Positions 35,639 through 49,700 of a DNA stretch of 64,000 nt are shown one piece after another; within the stretch, counting starts at the first letter, position 1, and the number at the start of each line of letters is the position of its first letter. The position numbers were made by a program, and so were the translations under genes. The stretch spans positions 372,001 through 436,000 of the forward strand of contig NC_135027.1 of the NCBI RefSeq assembly GCF_051020955.1. Reading direction: 5' to 3'. The notes under the pieces were generated by a model. That model had not been told where the DNA came from, did not search any database, and saw only the letters and a list, made by a program, of their open reading frames with translations. This DNA is from Megalopta genalis. Taxonomy: Eukaryota; Arthropoda; Insecta; Hymenoptera; Halictidae.

Positions 35639-36415
35639 TACAATCGGCAATGCTCACGACGATTGTCGGCTTTATTCGTTAGTGTTTCCGAACATATTTT
35701 TTTAGATACCTCATGTAGACTTTTACTAGTCTTCGTGTTGCGTCTAGTGTAGCACCCATTTATTTAATCGACCTGCCTATCGCTTTATATTCAGGATGGT
35801 CCACGCAACTTGCGCATGTCTATAACTCCTAAAGTATGCGTTGCAGGAAACAGTTTTGTATACAATAGTCGCAGGCTTTGAAGTGATACATTATGGAATG
35901 AATTTATGTTTTTATAGCTGGAAGCGTCTCGCAGATGTAAAGGTCATTTTGTGCACTAAAATATTGAAGAATCTCGAATTCCGAGTAAAAAGGTATTGAC
36001 ACTGAATCTTATCAGCAAGATTGTCGGTTCGACGACCCAAAATCGACATAAACATTTCGAGGACCAATTCCTCAGAGGCTCCAGTGATTGAAGTTGCGTG
36101 GTTGTCCAGGTGGAGAACAGCTTCCTCAAGAAGGAGGCGGTCAAGATCTCGGAAACGGTTGCATAAAATTAGATAAAATCCCGTCGCAGGTTCCGAGAAC
36201 CAGGAAGAGGCTCGATTAAGAGGTCAATCTTCTCGATTCCGGTTCCCGCCCCCGCTCGAGTCGGGAGTCGGCGTCGAACCGGCCTGCATTCCGGAGACAG
36301 TGGGTGCTGCGATTGGAAACCGGACACTGTCTGGGTTTCCCGAAGAGCGAGGATCGCCGGGCAAGAGGACATCTTTTTGGGACGGATCCGAGGGACCGGA
36401 GGAGTTCTCGGTTTT

Positions 36416-36505
36416 CCGGCGAGCTGAGACGAGCTGAGACGAGCTGAGACGAGCTGCGCCGAGCCGAGACGAGCTGAGACGAGCCTAGCCGAGCCAAGAC
36501 CAGCC
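36416..36505. repeat. Minisatellite of a 10-bp unit (GAGCTGAGAC)
   Basis: About eight units, the first ones exact and the later ones diverged (GAGCTGCGCC, GAGCCGAGAC). The minus-strand translation is Arg/Leu/Ser-rich and is an artefact. Confidence 0.9.
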
Positions 36506-38799
36506 GTGGAGAGGCGGGTGAACGACCTGCGGGGAATTGGTATTCGCGGCATTCCGCCGAGAACGATGAGGATGACCGACTGCGCTCTCTGCGCTCTCTC
36601 TCCCAATTATTCTCGCGCATCCCCGCCATGGCACTATGGCACAATGAATGGGAGAGTCTCGCTCGGTTTCGTTTCCTCCGAGCGACCGGTGCAGCGCCGG
36701 TCCCAAGGTCACCGGAAGCCGCGGGGAAAATTAACCTGCTTCTACGGAGCGGAGCGACAAGGGAACACGCGATTCCCGGATTCCTGCACCCGCTTTTTGC
36801 GCCGTTTCCCCTTCGGCCTTGGACTCGCGAACGCCTTATCGACACGGTCACCCTTTAAGCCGGCCATCACCTTTCCAACGGGAACGATTTTTCGAGTTCC
36901 AGCTGCATCCAGAGCGTTCGACAGACGATTCTCCTCTTTGCTCGTCGTCTCTGGCATCGCCGTTGACTGAATCTTCAGGGTGGCCCGCAGGGTGCTCGCA
37001 GATAATTAAAATCAATATTTCGAAAATATATAGAGTCTGATTTATTATTATTTTTGTTTCACCCCTCGCCGTACCATTTTCTTCGTAGTTACAGTGATTA
37101 GAAGCTTTTCGATTGTTATAATTTCCTAAGAAGATAAAAGGCGATTTATATTCATCGTGTGTCCATGTTTACTTAAACTTGTAATAAATGCTGATGACAA
37201 AGAAATCAGAATTTTATTCAGACTAAAAAGGACGGATGCAGAATTGATTGTTCAATTATCGGCGATTAGATAAAATAAATTGCTGTTTTACGTTAGAAAG
37301 AACAGAAAGGCTAACAAATCTGCAAGAAATATCGTCAGAAATATATAGTCAGAATTGTTCTAAACATCGTCGATAGCACAGTTGTGAAAACGGTCTCTTG
37401 TCCAAGGGTAAATCAAAAGTAACAGTAGGTCTATCTCTTTGTTTTCGAAATATTGATTTTTATTACGCATCAGTGGTGTCATTTTAGAACGCGAGATTCT
37501 GGAGAATTTATTGCAGGTCCAGGTGCGATATTCCAGTATTTGTCGAGTAAATGAACCCGTTCAGAAAATCTCTGCAGCAGACGTTAATTATATACCACCA
37601 ATTTTTGTCGGTCTGCGGTCAGCGTTTTTTACTGAACGCCATAATTCCTGTGAATTTCGGAGCGCCAGTTTTTGGAGGATTTATTGCAGGTTCGGACGCA
37701 GTTTGGCCGAGGATTCGATGAACAGACGGACGTTAGACGCGTTTGAAAAAAGCAAGACTGGCTCGAACGTTGTGTAAATGTTGATTCAGGTTTTGTAAAG
37801 AAGTCTGTGAAGTGTCTCTTAAAGTTCATTAGCGGGCACGAGTAAATCGTAGACAGCGGGCTGGAGTATGTACAGAAAATTTACGTGCGCCTACTTATGT
37901 AAAGCCTTTCTACTTGCACAGAGTGTCTCGGGCTTGAACCGACAAACCTTCGATACGAATTTAGGACCATGATAAAACAAGCACAAATTTTTCCCCCCGG
38001 AAGTGTCCGTTTCGAGAATCGAAGTTTCGAGGGTCGATCGTGTTGGAATTAGATTCTCGTTCGAAGAAATTTAGAGGGCCAACGAAAGGAAGAAGCGGCG
38101 GTGTAGAGCATGCGAATTAATGTGGATCGAGAGATCCGCGACGGGATCAACGGGTGACCACGTGTTCTCTCGGCTCTGCAGCTGCGGTTCACATGGTCGG
38201 CGAGAAAGTCAGTGTTGCGTTGCATTTGCGCGTAACGCCCGATTATACTCTCTGCTCCGACAACCTACGCGATACCCTCGTGAGAGACTCGTTGTGTTCC
38301 GCGAATCGAACCCGCTTCCATCGTTGCACGTTGTTTCAGATGCGTTTAGCCACCGATTCGCGTTCGCGTAGGCACACTTTGGAGATCGTGTTTCTGTTGT
38401 TCCGCTCTCCCACGGTCCCCGAAAGGAAGCCAAGTTCGCCAGCCACTATCGAAACCCGATTGAATTGCTTAACAAACCAAACTCTCCGTGCTTTCAATCT
38501 GAATCACTGGATATTCGTTCTTCCGACACCTCTATGAATATTTGCTAAATTATTCTTAAGCGGTTCGAGACTGGACACTTGTTTCTAAAATATAATACAT
38601 ACTTTTCTACCAATATAAAATTTAATTACAATAAATTTTTTACTATAAATAGGGTAGTAATAGATTTTTAATGGAAAATTAAGTTTCAGTAGATTCTAAT
38701 AAAAATTTGAATAGAAATTTTAAATTATAGCAGATTCTCAATAGGAATTTAAATCAATTCATTTAAAATGGGGCGAACTCAATTATAATACATTTTTAA

Positions 38800-39030
38800 C
38801 CCTTTGCAATCGGAGCTATTTTAACTCAAAAGTTAACTATCCAAAATAGTTGTTCTGGTCTATCGCATCTATTTCCATTTTATATAACCTGGAGCAAATT
38901 TCAACTCAGATATTTTGTCTGTGAAAATTGAGATTCCACGAACACATTGAATGCATACGAGTATGGCAATATTTTTCGCATATGAGTATGGCAAGCGTCA
39001 GTGACTCGCGACAACGTGGAAACATCAATG
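38800..39030. mobile_element. Decayed piggyBac-type MITE, relative of the element at 4295
   Basis: TTAA at 38796-38799 precedes CCCTTTGCAATCGGAGC. Inside, AAAATAGTTGTTCTG and ATTTCCATTTTATA match the element at 4295 in reverse orientation. The right terminus could not be found, so the end coordinate is approximate. Confidence 0.55.
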
Positions 39031-41628
39031 GAGACTAGGCATATTACTATTTTGTTAGGGACTCATTAAAATTCCTGGGACAAAGAATAAATCTCGGTTC
39101 AAACATTGCCTGTTGCAATCGCGTCCGGAAATTTTGATGTTGCACAAACATCCGCCGGTCACCGTCGCTTAATTGCGAATCCTGTTGGCCGAAAACGAGA
39201 ACTTATACGTTTGCGAAAGAGGAAGAGACGGCTTTCTAAAAGCTGATAGTATAATGCTAAATTAAAAAGCGGCGGGTAAGGATGCTCGATCGCGTGAACG
39301 TCCACCGAAGCAAGACGCGATCGCCAGCTAAAATTAATGAACCGCGGTATTCGGAGTAACCCGTCGTTTTGAAACCGTCCGTGGAACACTCGGCGTGTCC
39401 ATAATGCAAAAAAGTACTCTTTCCCGATCATAAAGCACGCGATAATTAACTCGGGGCAGATAATGGAACGGTAACGAAGAATGAAGCTCCTAATTTCCAC
39501 GATAAAAGATCGAAAATAAAGGTGGGTCGAAGCCTGACTTCTCGATTCGCGAAACTCGAATCCGAGAGAATCTTGATCAATTCCTTTCAGAAAAACAAAT
39601 TATTTATTAAATATAATAAGATGTAGTTATTAAATGTAGTTAATAATTTAATTTTGCCTCGACATAAACGATGCCAATGGATCGGCGGGACCGTGCGTCC
39701 AAAATCTGAACACAAACTCAATTAGATTATTATTAATTAAATAAGAATAAATTCATATCGTCGCGATATTCTCGTAAGTTGTTTCTACAAATTATTACCC
39801 TGAAAACGGCGACGCTCGCCGACGCTGGATCGCGGCAAGATGGCGGCGTGAGCGGACGCGGAATCGTCGCAAAAAAGTTCGGAAGCTTTGTATGGAAAGT
39901 GAATCGGCCCTGAGAATTTTCCCGCGGGTACCCACAGGCGCCAAAGGGTTCTCAAAGGCTCGGAAGCTGGTCCCGCTGGAGGATAGATGCAACGGTGCCG
40001 GGTCCCGCATAAATAGCTCGCCTGTTTTCGATTTCAGATCGAGCTAACCGAGCAGACGCCCCCGTCGGCAGACAACAGTTCGATTCAGGATCGCCGATAT
40101 CGGCGTCGCGAAAAACTGCACGCTCGAGAGCTTTCTTGTCCCTCGCATTCGAGCCCTGACAAGCTTGACGATCGTACACGACGTGGATCTCTCGATCACC
40201 CTCCGCCGATCCACCGGGAAACACGAGACGAGGGAGAGAACAAGTGGAATACTCGACGACGAGTTGAAGGGCCGGCATGCTTCGGCTTCGATTAAATTGA
40301 CTTGCGCCTGGCGGACCCAGGAATTTGATTGTGCTCGAAGAATCATCCACGCTACTCCATACTAGTAGCAGAAAATTGTTTTGAACACTCGATGCGGCGA
40401 TTGAAAAGAACGATGTTGAAAGATAACATTGGAAGCAAGCATTTTTTTCTTAACTTAATCTCTGGAAGCTGAAGTTCGAGTGATCTAGAGATTTAATTTT
40501 TTATGGAAAGATCTCCGTGCTATCCCGATAAAATAATCTTCCCATTTAATTACAACTGCAATTCGCCTGCAATTAATTATCTAGTAACATTAGTGAGAAC
40601 TCTGCTATTTTTTTCCGGCAGGAAGTTGTGCAGAAGCTATTACACGTAATGAAAATTAATGCTTGAAAAATAACCAAGAACTAGCGAACATTTCGCATCG
40701 TGTTTGCTAATTAACATAACTATCGCTAGTTCACGTATGTAACGAATTGTTATTCACAAAGGTCATTAATAATTTCGAGGTCAATGTCGGAAGACTAATG
40801 AATAGTATTGAATCATCTACGACGAAAAAGATCTGTAACGTGCATGACATCATCCGGCTCGAAAAACATTTATTTATTCGTCGCTCCTGGATCGGTTCAT
40901 ATAATTTTCTTATACACATTCTACGAGGTTTTACCACACATTTTTCTACACATTCTACTTAAAGAATTCCCGTACAACATATTATGTACATCAACGTCGT
41001 ATTAAAATGATGGTAAAAACAGCTGGCTGACCCAGAACGGTGCTAAGAAGCGTAGGAAACGGATTGCGGACGCGATGAATCAAAGAGCAGGAAGCCCGAG
41101 TCAATGGCTAATTGGGAATACAATAATTCATCGATCGATGGATCCAATAATATTCGAAAGCGACCGAAGAACGGTCCGCAGAAATATTCACGGCGGCGGA
41201 GAACAAGCGTAGAAAAAGCTATTCGATAACCTCGTCGTTATTATTTCCGAGGCAGAATGTTGCGCAACTCGGTCTCGTAAATCCATTTTTACGGGCCAGC
41301 ATAATTTCGCGGCGCTTCGGTTAAACAGTTCGAATACCAGGCCAATGTTTATGTCGCTGGTAAATCAACGAGCGAGCTAATCGCGGAGCAGCCTCGTTAA
41401 AACGGGCTTCTTGTCGAAATTCGTTCGACGCGATAACTACACCGTTCCTCGCGACTCTATGCAACCCTAAGCTCGACGGCCGCGTTATCGTGTTCGGCAG
41501 ACGCTCCACGGTTCGCAGAAACCCGTTTAATCGGGTTCTCCGGCTTGCCGAGCGTGCATAATATCGCCGCGTTTCTGGCATTTTACTTCCGTGTTGCGAG
41601 CACGCTTCTATCGGGACGCCATGGCGTC

Positions 41629-41692
41629 CCGATGGCGTCCCGATGGCGTCCCGATGGCGTCCCGATGGCGTCCCGATGGCGTCCCGATGGCG
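41629..41692. repeat. Minisatellite of an 11-bp unit (GATGGCGTCCC)
   Basis: Nearly six exact tandem units. Because 11 is not a multiple of three, each frame yields the same 11-residue peptide repeat, which explains the repetitive frames here. Confidence 0.95.
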
Positions 41693-43473
41693 GCCCTAGC
41701 CGAAGCCGACCGCCATTGTGCGCCCGAGAACCGGCCTATCCGTTTAATGTTCACCGTGCACGGGCCAATGTTGCTGATTTTTTCTAATTACCGACCGTGT
41801 AGCTTTCTTCCTCGATAGCTCCATTCGATTCGATCGAGTTCGCTCGAAACATAAATCCCCGGTATCATGGGAGGAACATTATAGGGGATCGCATGTTGCA
41901 GCTCTGCATAATGTAATGGCAGGCTATCTTTTCCAGCCTTTCTTTCTTCTTTGGGTTCTTGCTTGATCACTGTCTTCGGCTCTGCCTTTCCGTAACCTTC
42001 GCGAATAACCCTATCGTCCTGCGCTTTTTAATTAATCGCCACCGTGTGGATGCGATCATTGTTGCTCATACTGATCGCAGATCGACCTGATCCACACGGA
42101 TGGTTTCTAGGAGCCTGGTAAAAGTAATCATGGCTCTGTTTACATTGTCTCCCTCGCGAAGATTGTTCTCAGGTAAGATTTTGAATTTTTCTTCCTGGTC
42201 GACGATCGACCGATCGTGAACTGCGCTCTTCTGGCTCTAATTCGAGTCCTCAAATGTTGCAAAATTCCCGCGGAGACACGTTCTAAAATCGATACACAGC
42301 GACTGGTTTCACTGAAATTATCCTTTGCTTTCGAGAAATAATTTAGTTCCTGAAATAACACCCACAATTATCTTAGGATTTCTGACAATAGTCATTCTCA
42401 TCGTTCTTCTTGTTACTCCTCACCGAGCAGAGTTTTTTTTAAAAATATATCACAATTATATCATGAACGAAATTTATCCTATTTATATTATCAATAAATA
42501 CGTTCATAATCGCGCCATTAAGAAAGTGTATCATAATTACACTATCTCAACACTTTGGCTGTTACGTCACCCATATGGATGACAGAATTATTTAAAATTG
42601 AATACTTTTAAAGCAATTTTCACGTCAATCCATTATAATTTCGTAATTTCATGAAGCTGCACGCAAGAGATAATAATGTTGTCAAAGTAATCGTAGTCAC
42701 GTAACATTACTTTCGAATTTGAATTGAATCGAATGAAATACTTCGATCTTATGACATTTTCTAGGCTTTTTCGACGCGGTGTCCGTCAAAGCGTCCAGTA
42801 TTTCCGAAGACTGCCTCTGTCCAATGTTTCTTACGTCTCCGGTGGTAAAACAATTCCAAGAATAATTTGCACAATTATCCGCGCAGCGGACACGCTTTGT
42901 CACGATTCTCATGACATTTAAATCAGAACAAATCGATTCGCCGGCGAGCACGGCGACTAATCGTTTCTTTGAACCCCTTTTTCCCCCGGCACCGTTTTCT
43001 CTCCTGGTCAAACGAGCGTTACGGCGTTACGCGGGTCGTTACTCAATCTTTTCGCGTTTTCTTTTCCTCTCGGCGGCGACAGCCTTGACGGGAACCGCGA
43101 GGGGCCAGGAGTTACGTCAAACCCCCGGGACGACGAGCCACGACGACGACGTAGGCGACGACGGAACCACGGAGAGACCTGTTACTCGGATGCCATCGCG
43201 CTCGTAGAGACTCTCTGGAATTCGCAGATTCATCGAGCACGATAACAGGAACGAGCCGAGCGTTTCCGGTATCGTCCTACTCCCACGCGTTCCCATCGGG
43301 GTCGCCGTAACCGGCAGCCTTTCATTCCACCGATATCAAATTTTATTCTTCCGAGCCGTGGAACGTGTACGCGAACAGATATTTCGAGGAATCCGCGAGG
43401 CATGCGGCTGATTGTGCGAAGTAGACCGTGGATTTCGTGCTTCGGAGACGCAAGGTACCTTCCCAACTAAATG

Positions 43474-43701
43474 CAGTAAATTCTCCCTAATTGACGCTCA
43501 GCTCGGAAACGAAAATGGACAATTTGGGAAGACACGATTATTCGAGCCTTTTGGCTCGGTTTTACAGGTACCGATTTGTCGATAATTATAAAAACGTGCC
43601 GCAACGTTCGAATAATCGTACTTATTTTTTAAATTGTCCACCTCTCCCAAAATTGTCCATTTTTGGGCACAATCTGAGCGTCGATTAGGGAGAATTTACT
43701 G
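43474..43701. mobile_element. pogo/mariner-type palindromic MITE, family P, copy 6 (228 bp)
   Basis: The left end is CAGTAAATTCTCCC and the right end GGGAGAATTTACTG, a perfect 14-base inverted pair. The inner core GGACAATTTGGGAAG is conserved. Flanks are TG and TT, so the TA target site is decayed on both sides. Same sub-family as the copy at 27823. Confidence 0.88.
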
Positions 43702-46700
43702 TTCCACTCAAAATTCTCGAGGCAGTCGATAGCACAGTCAATTACTGTGCCACCTCCTGGTTACTGTGCCCTCGCAATAATTTTACTTATATTTAAACAG
43801 TCATTATATTATATATCAAACAGTATTAAATTACATATTATAATTAATACCAAATATTTTCAATAAAATTTCATCGATAATTATCATAGCCGAAGCAAAA
43901 TTTCAACTTCTTAAGTCCCATAAAACGCGGAAACTAATTTTTGTCAATTTCTAATGTACTTTTGCCTTGATCTTGTTAAAAAGTTTAAGAAATTACAAAG
44001 CTCAAATAAATACAAAAACGATGCTTTCCAGAACAAAAGATTATCCAAGAATCTCTTATCACAGTTATTTCTGAAAACGATTTACGATGCTCGAAGTTGG
44101 CTTGCACGCTCGACTGCGTCTCTGTGTACATTTCTCTTGTGCAACGGCACGATCGGTTCCCACATATTTTAACAGATCTCTGAGTTTAAGTCGAGAGCAA
44201 ATTTCGGTCGGACGATGACGATCGACTCAATTACAATCGCGAAAGTGTCTGAACGTAATCGCGGCGTCGAAATCGCCGGAGCGGATTACGCCGAAAAATT
44301 ACGCGAGGCGTTTAATCGAAGCGATACTGGCCAATGCTGTTAAACGATCGAGCCTCTTGGCCGGCGATACGTATATGCTCGCAACGGCGCCTTCGAACCG
44401 ACACAAAACAAGCTGACGACTCTTTTCCATGCGTCATCGCGCTGCCTACCAACGGGGCGAGCAAGCAGCCAGCCAGCCGGCTAGAAGATTGAACCGCGAC
44501 TGCGTTCCTTTGTGAACCAATTGCGATTGACTGGCAGCGATTATAACAGTAAAACGATGAATCGCTGCGCGGTGCCGCGCCGGCCGGCTCAGCGATCGTG
44601 AAATGAGGATGTATCTCTTCCCGCGGATCGGAAGCGTTCCAAAAACGCGACAGCGATTCGAACGCTTCCGCGCTCTCTTTTATCCTTCCTGGAACGCCGC
44701 CTCGCTCGACACCTTCAGACCGAATCCGTCGAATTCGGACGAGCAAACGTTCAAAGATACACACCTGTTCTTGCCACTTGAAATTACCGTCTGAACGCGC
44801 GTTATCTTATCGGAGCGTTCGAGTCGCTCGAATCGTAACTTTGTGTAAATACGGCGTACAGAAGTGCAACGAATTCGGAATGCGGCTCAACACCGAGACG
44901 ACGTTGATCTGATTTCTATGGTACGGTAATCAGCCGTTATTTGTAATCGTAATTGTAATTAACGGGTCCACGGTTCACCGAATCCGTTCATACAGCGCGC
45001 GCGGCTAATCTTATTAATCGCTGATTTAATTCACCCTCGCCGATTCGCGTTTCTTACGCACCGGCAGAGCAATTCTTTGCTTTACAAATCGCGGGAATAG
45101 CTAATTCGTGGCGTTAAAGATACAAAACTGTTCACCGGTAGGCTAAAGAATCAAGAATTCTTGCAGGAAAATATTATTGTGTGCTTAAAAATGTGCAAAT
45201 TTGAACAATTTTTTTCTACAAGTGTCTTGATATTTTATCGAAATTCTATTTAAATACAGCTCTGACCTCGCTAAGACACGATTTAGTACTTCGACCGGAA
45301 TTCCATAAAATTGATTACGGTAATTTCGACAGCCTCGACGGAATATTTCGCATTTTAAACATATTTGTAACCCTAAACTGTTTCACTTCCTCTTAGCTTC
45401 CTACGACGGTCCTGTGTAATATTTTTCATTCGTATTTTCATTATAGCAAAGTTTAATATATTTATCAAAACCTGTTTATAGGCAAAAAAAATAACGAATC
45501 AGTGCAATCACGCGATGCTTGAAAGTGAAGGTGTCCATTAGAAATTAGAAAGAGGATTTTACTGTGGTGAAATATGGACTATCGATCGATTCGAATGGCG
45601 GCGAACGAGATCGAAAGCGGCGACGAGCGTGAAAACGCGTTTCACCGCTCGGCGGAACAAAAGGGGGCTGAATCAATTTTCTATGCGATTAGAATTTCGC
45701 GATTGTTACGCCGGTTTCGCGGAATCGGAGATCGCGAGGTCGCCTGAGAATTATCGCCGTTCGGAACGGCTCGCCACGAGAGCATTATCGTCCGCGAACG
45801 ATAACCCCGTGACCGAAGTAAATCGTCGTCCACCGGCCTGCGCTGCTTTTCACTTCCTGCAAAAGCTCTCTCTCGCTCTCTCTCGCTTCTCATCTCTGAA
45901 GAAGCTCTTCCCCTAATCGCCTTTGTTTCTTTCCGTATTTTTGCTTAACGAAGTGTATCAATGAATTAATCCGACTCGGTAGTATTCCTGGTCCGTGTAA
46001 AATGCATTCCCGGTCAGCGTAAAATGTATTCCTGGTCAGCGTAAAATGTGCCAGCAAATTAATCCTCGCCAGTGTTCTGAATCAGCGCCGAAGGTTGTTA
46101 ACTTCTTCCGCACGTACGGAGCATCGATTGCCAGGACGAAGAAAATTCGTAGCACAAACGGACGAGCGTCCGTCGCGTTTCGTTCAACGGGTTGTTCAAC
46201 TTGCTCGTTCAACTCGGTTTCGTCGCGGTACACCGGCCGTGGTGTGTCGCGGGCTTCGACATGCTCGTAAACGCATCATCCGTGTGATTTCTGTCCCTCG
46301 TGGCTGCCAAACGTGCCGGAACTAACAGAGGCCCGGTGATCTATCGCTCCTCTGATCGCTCCGAAGACCAAACAGAAAATAGAGTAGGAACAATGCCGAC
46401 GACGGTCTCGGCACCCAATTTGCCTCTAGATTACGTTACACCTCTATCTATTTCTTCTCACAGATCAAGATCGATTGAAAATGTGCTTGAAACCAAGTTG
46501 CAACTACACAGCGACGCAGAAACATTGATTTCGAGGTCGCTCATCTGAGCGCGCCTTTATGTCTTTGCAGTCCTTAAATGTCTTTGTTCGGCGTAACCTG
46601 GCGCAATGTGACATTGTCTGAAATAATCTGACATAATTTGACGCAACCTGTCATAACCTTGACATAATCTCCACTGAGGTGTCAAGTGCTTAATTAAAAA

Positions 46701-49700
46701 ATCTTTCGAAATCAAATGCTGCGCCGTCGACGCAAACCTTCCAGTTGCTATCAGTCTCGCGCGTTTCCGCGAAATTTCCATTTGACCGGCGAAATACCGA
46801 TGTTCCGAAGCTTCCTGGGGAAATGCCACGGTTTCCCGAGCTCCATTTTCGTTGTTTTTGCCAATGATCGGTCGACGGAGCAGCGAGCACGCGTGCATAC
46901 GTATGCGCAACGGATTCCTCGGCGTTCACGTGCTCCGCGGTTCGGAATCGAGCGGCCGTTAACGAGGCAACGATCTCTCGGGTGGCTGGTGAATCGAGCC
47001 GAGGAATGCGAGTCGCACGACTCAAGAGTGTCCATCGAAAAAGAAATTTATCCGCCCCTGCCCCGGCCAGCTGCTCCACCGCGGAATGCAATTAAGAGAG
47101 CTGAAAAGCGGCTTTGTCAACGAGCGCTCGAACGTCTTTCCCGGCCGGATCGCTCCGAGATCGGCAGCGAAACAGATTCCCTTTTGTTCCCGGCACTTTC
47201 CAGAATTCGGCTGCCCCCCTCGCGAACCGTGCCCTCCTGCCTCCGGTCCCCCAATTCCACCCCCGACGATCCCCCGCGCCGTTCCGCCGTATCGGCCACT
47301 GCGCGGCTCGCGCTCCAAATATTCCGCTGACTCGCGGCCATTCATTAAGCGCCGTTTACTTAATACGCTCCGTAACTCCGTCCGCTGAACGTTCCCGCGT
47401 TTCCTTAAAGACATACGGACGCGCCGCTAATTACCCAATCCCGCGGCGCTATCACGCCGGTTTACGGGAACGGTGATCGACTGACGGCGCTGCTGCACTT
47501 TCTATAGCCGCCTAATCCGACGATCTTATCGGCCGTTTCCGGGATGACGAGGAGATACGAGCGGCCGGGCGATAAGCTCCGAGCTCGTTTTAATGGTAGC
47601 TGTTGAAACATGGATCTCCACTAATTATATCGTTAACTTTTTGCAGCACAGAATTGCTACAATGTAACCGATCTTCTCGCAGCAGCGGTAAAAATCAAGC
47701 GCTGCTTCTTTTCCTTCGCTAATCGACGCGTCGACCACCTATCACGAGATAATTTCTATTTTTCAACTTATTTCTATTGTCTGCTCGTTATCATTTATTT
47801 ATATCTGGAACACATTTGTTCGAAACAGGCTCGGCAGCCGACGAATTCGGTTATTATTTAATGAACTCGAGTTGATCTTGTATTTTATTCTTGTCAAGGT
47901 TCTCTTACGTTGTGCGTTTTCGCTGTTTTATACCTTTCACGTAACACGTTATTTGATTATTTATTGGACGGGCTACAGGGCCGTATTGTACGATATAAAT
48001 AGATAAGAAAATAACGATGGGACATATAAAATTATGTTTTGGCTATGACAAAATAAGACGGTTGATTGACGTCGGTCGGTCGGCATCAGGCACATATTTC
48101 TCATCCGTTCTTTCACGTTGATAAGGACGCGTTAGATTAGATTAATTGAAGGATTTTTCGATTTTTCGTCGACCATGATCCCGATCCAGAGAATTAAGTA
48201 TTAGCAGCTGGCTGTCATTGTTGAGATACAACGAAAACTTCTTTCGACCGCTTGGATACGTTTCAGAGCGGTTTGCCAAATGTTAGAGGATTACCAGCTG
48301 GTGATCAGGCATTATGGTTGCTGTAGCTTCCTCGAAACTCGTTCGGTATCGTTGAGACGCCGGTAATTGCCACGGTGCAGTTGGTATAAATTGGGCTTAG
48401 ATAGCCGCCAATAATTACTTCTCTCTGCTAAGTGTTTTATCAGCCTCGAAATTAGATAAAAACATCATTAACCCCTCTTGTAGGCCACTTAGGCGACGAC
48501 GTTCCCAGGGCAGCGTATGGCCTCACAGATGTCCTAAATTTCTTTCACCGGCGTGTCTAATAAAAGAAAGCTTGTTATCCAATTTGGCTGGCCTCTGTCC
48601 CCGTGAAATCAATAACCAAACCAAGTTCAATTAACTTTTCCCAATCTTATCGCTCCAACGGCGCGCGGTACGCTGGAAACCCGTTTATCGTGTACGAAAT
48701 TATTTCAGTCTTATTACGAGGTTTAAGGTCGCCGAACACTTTAGTACTGTGAACGGCTGCTTACTCAGATCTACGTAGAATTCACATTTGCAGGTATCCG
48801 CACTTGAAAGTTGCGCACACGTGTGCTAACACGTGTCGAATAGCGCGAACTTTCATACGAATGAAGTCCGACATCTATTTTAATCGATTTTTCATAAGCT
48901 TTCTCAAAGTTCAAGTTGATAAGAGCTTAACGTTTCTTCTTCGTGAGTTAAAAGATTCTTCTAGAATGCATAAATAATTTAAATGTAGTTGTTGACCTGT
49001 ATAAAAATGTATTACAGACGTCGCTTTCCGTATCCCATAGGGAGTAATCAAAATAATTAATTCTAGATAATTAATTCGATTCGAAGATTTTCTCTTTCAA
49101 CGCTTTGCTTCAGTTCTCGCTTCAAGGGAGAACAGAATTCTTTCCGATACAGAAATAGATAAAAATTGACTATTGACCACCACGCCGCTTTCTGAACTAT
49201 TGTTCGACGGTTCGGCCGCTGTCGAATGCCGCTTTGCCGCCGCAACGGCCCGCGTCTCGGTGACCCGGTGGGCATAAATTCTCCCAATTCATCGGCAGGA
49301 AAGCGGGAACATCGTGACGGGCTCTGTTTAACACGGAGCATCCCGTCCGATCACGATCGGCGTATGTCTGGCGACGTTGTTTCGTTGGAGTCGGTTCACC
49401 GAGTCCCGCCGGGCTCGCCGGTTAATGGGTTAAAGCGCGGCGCGTTCCGTAGAGCGAGACTCACGATCCGGTGCCTAAATTTACGCGCGGCAGATGTAAT
49501 AAAGCGGTGCGCCTCGCCGTTTTACGGTATCCTCTATCCGGGATTCCGAATAAGCACCGTCCGCTCTGCCTCGGTCTGCTCGCTCCGGTCGCTTTGAACC
49601 GCTGCCAGCCACCTTTCTGCGATTCTTCGAAGGCAGCAAGGTGCGACCGCGCCGTGGAGGAACGTTCCCGAGGTGAAAATCCATCCGGGACACCACCACC

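Larger units (their letters stand above)
35639..43473. other. Gene-free stretch of 7.8 kb; decayed repeats, no gene recognised
   Basis: Near 35791, TCAGGATGGTCCACGCAACT resembles one end of another interspersed repeat. At 37240-37412 lies a decayed relative of the element at 22684. GC-rich parts (36.2-36.9, 38.1-38.5, 39.8-40.3 kb) give overlapping frames on both strands. No splice-supported exon was found. Confidence 0.35.

Noticed and set aside
36216..36851. 211-residue minus-strand open frame with repeated Ser/Leu/Ala/Arg
   Set aside because: Partly translation of the 10-bp minisatellite at 36416-36505. No splice or domain support.
41545..41818. Repetitive peptide (MASRWRPDG type)
   Set aside because: Produced by the 11-bp minisatellite at 41629-41692, which reads the same in all frames.
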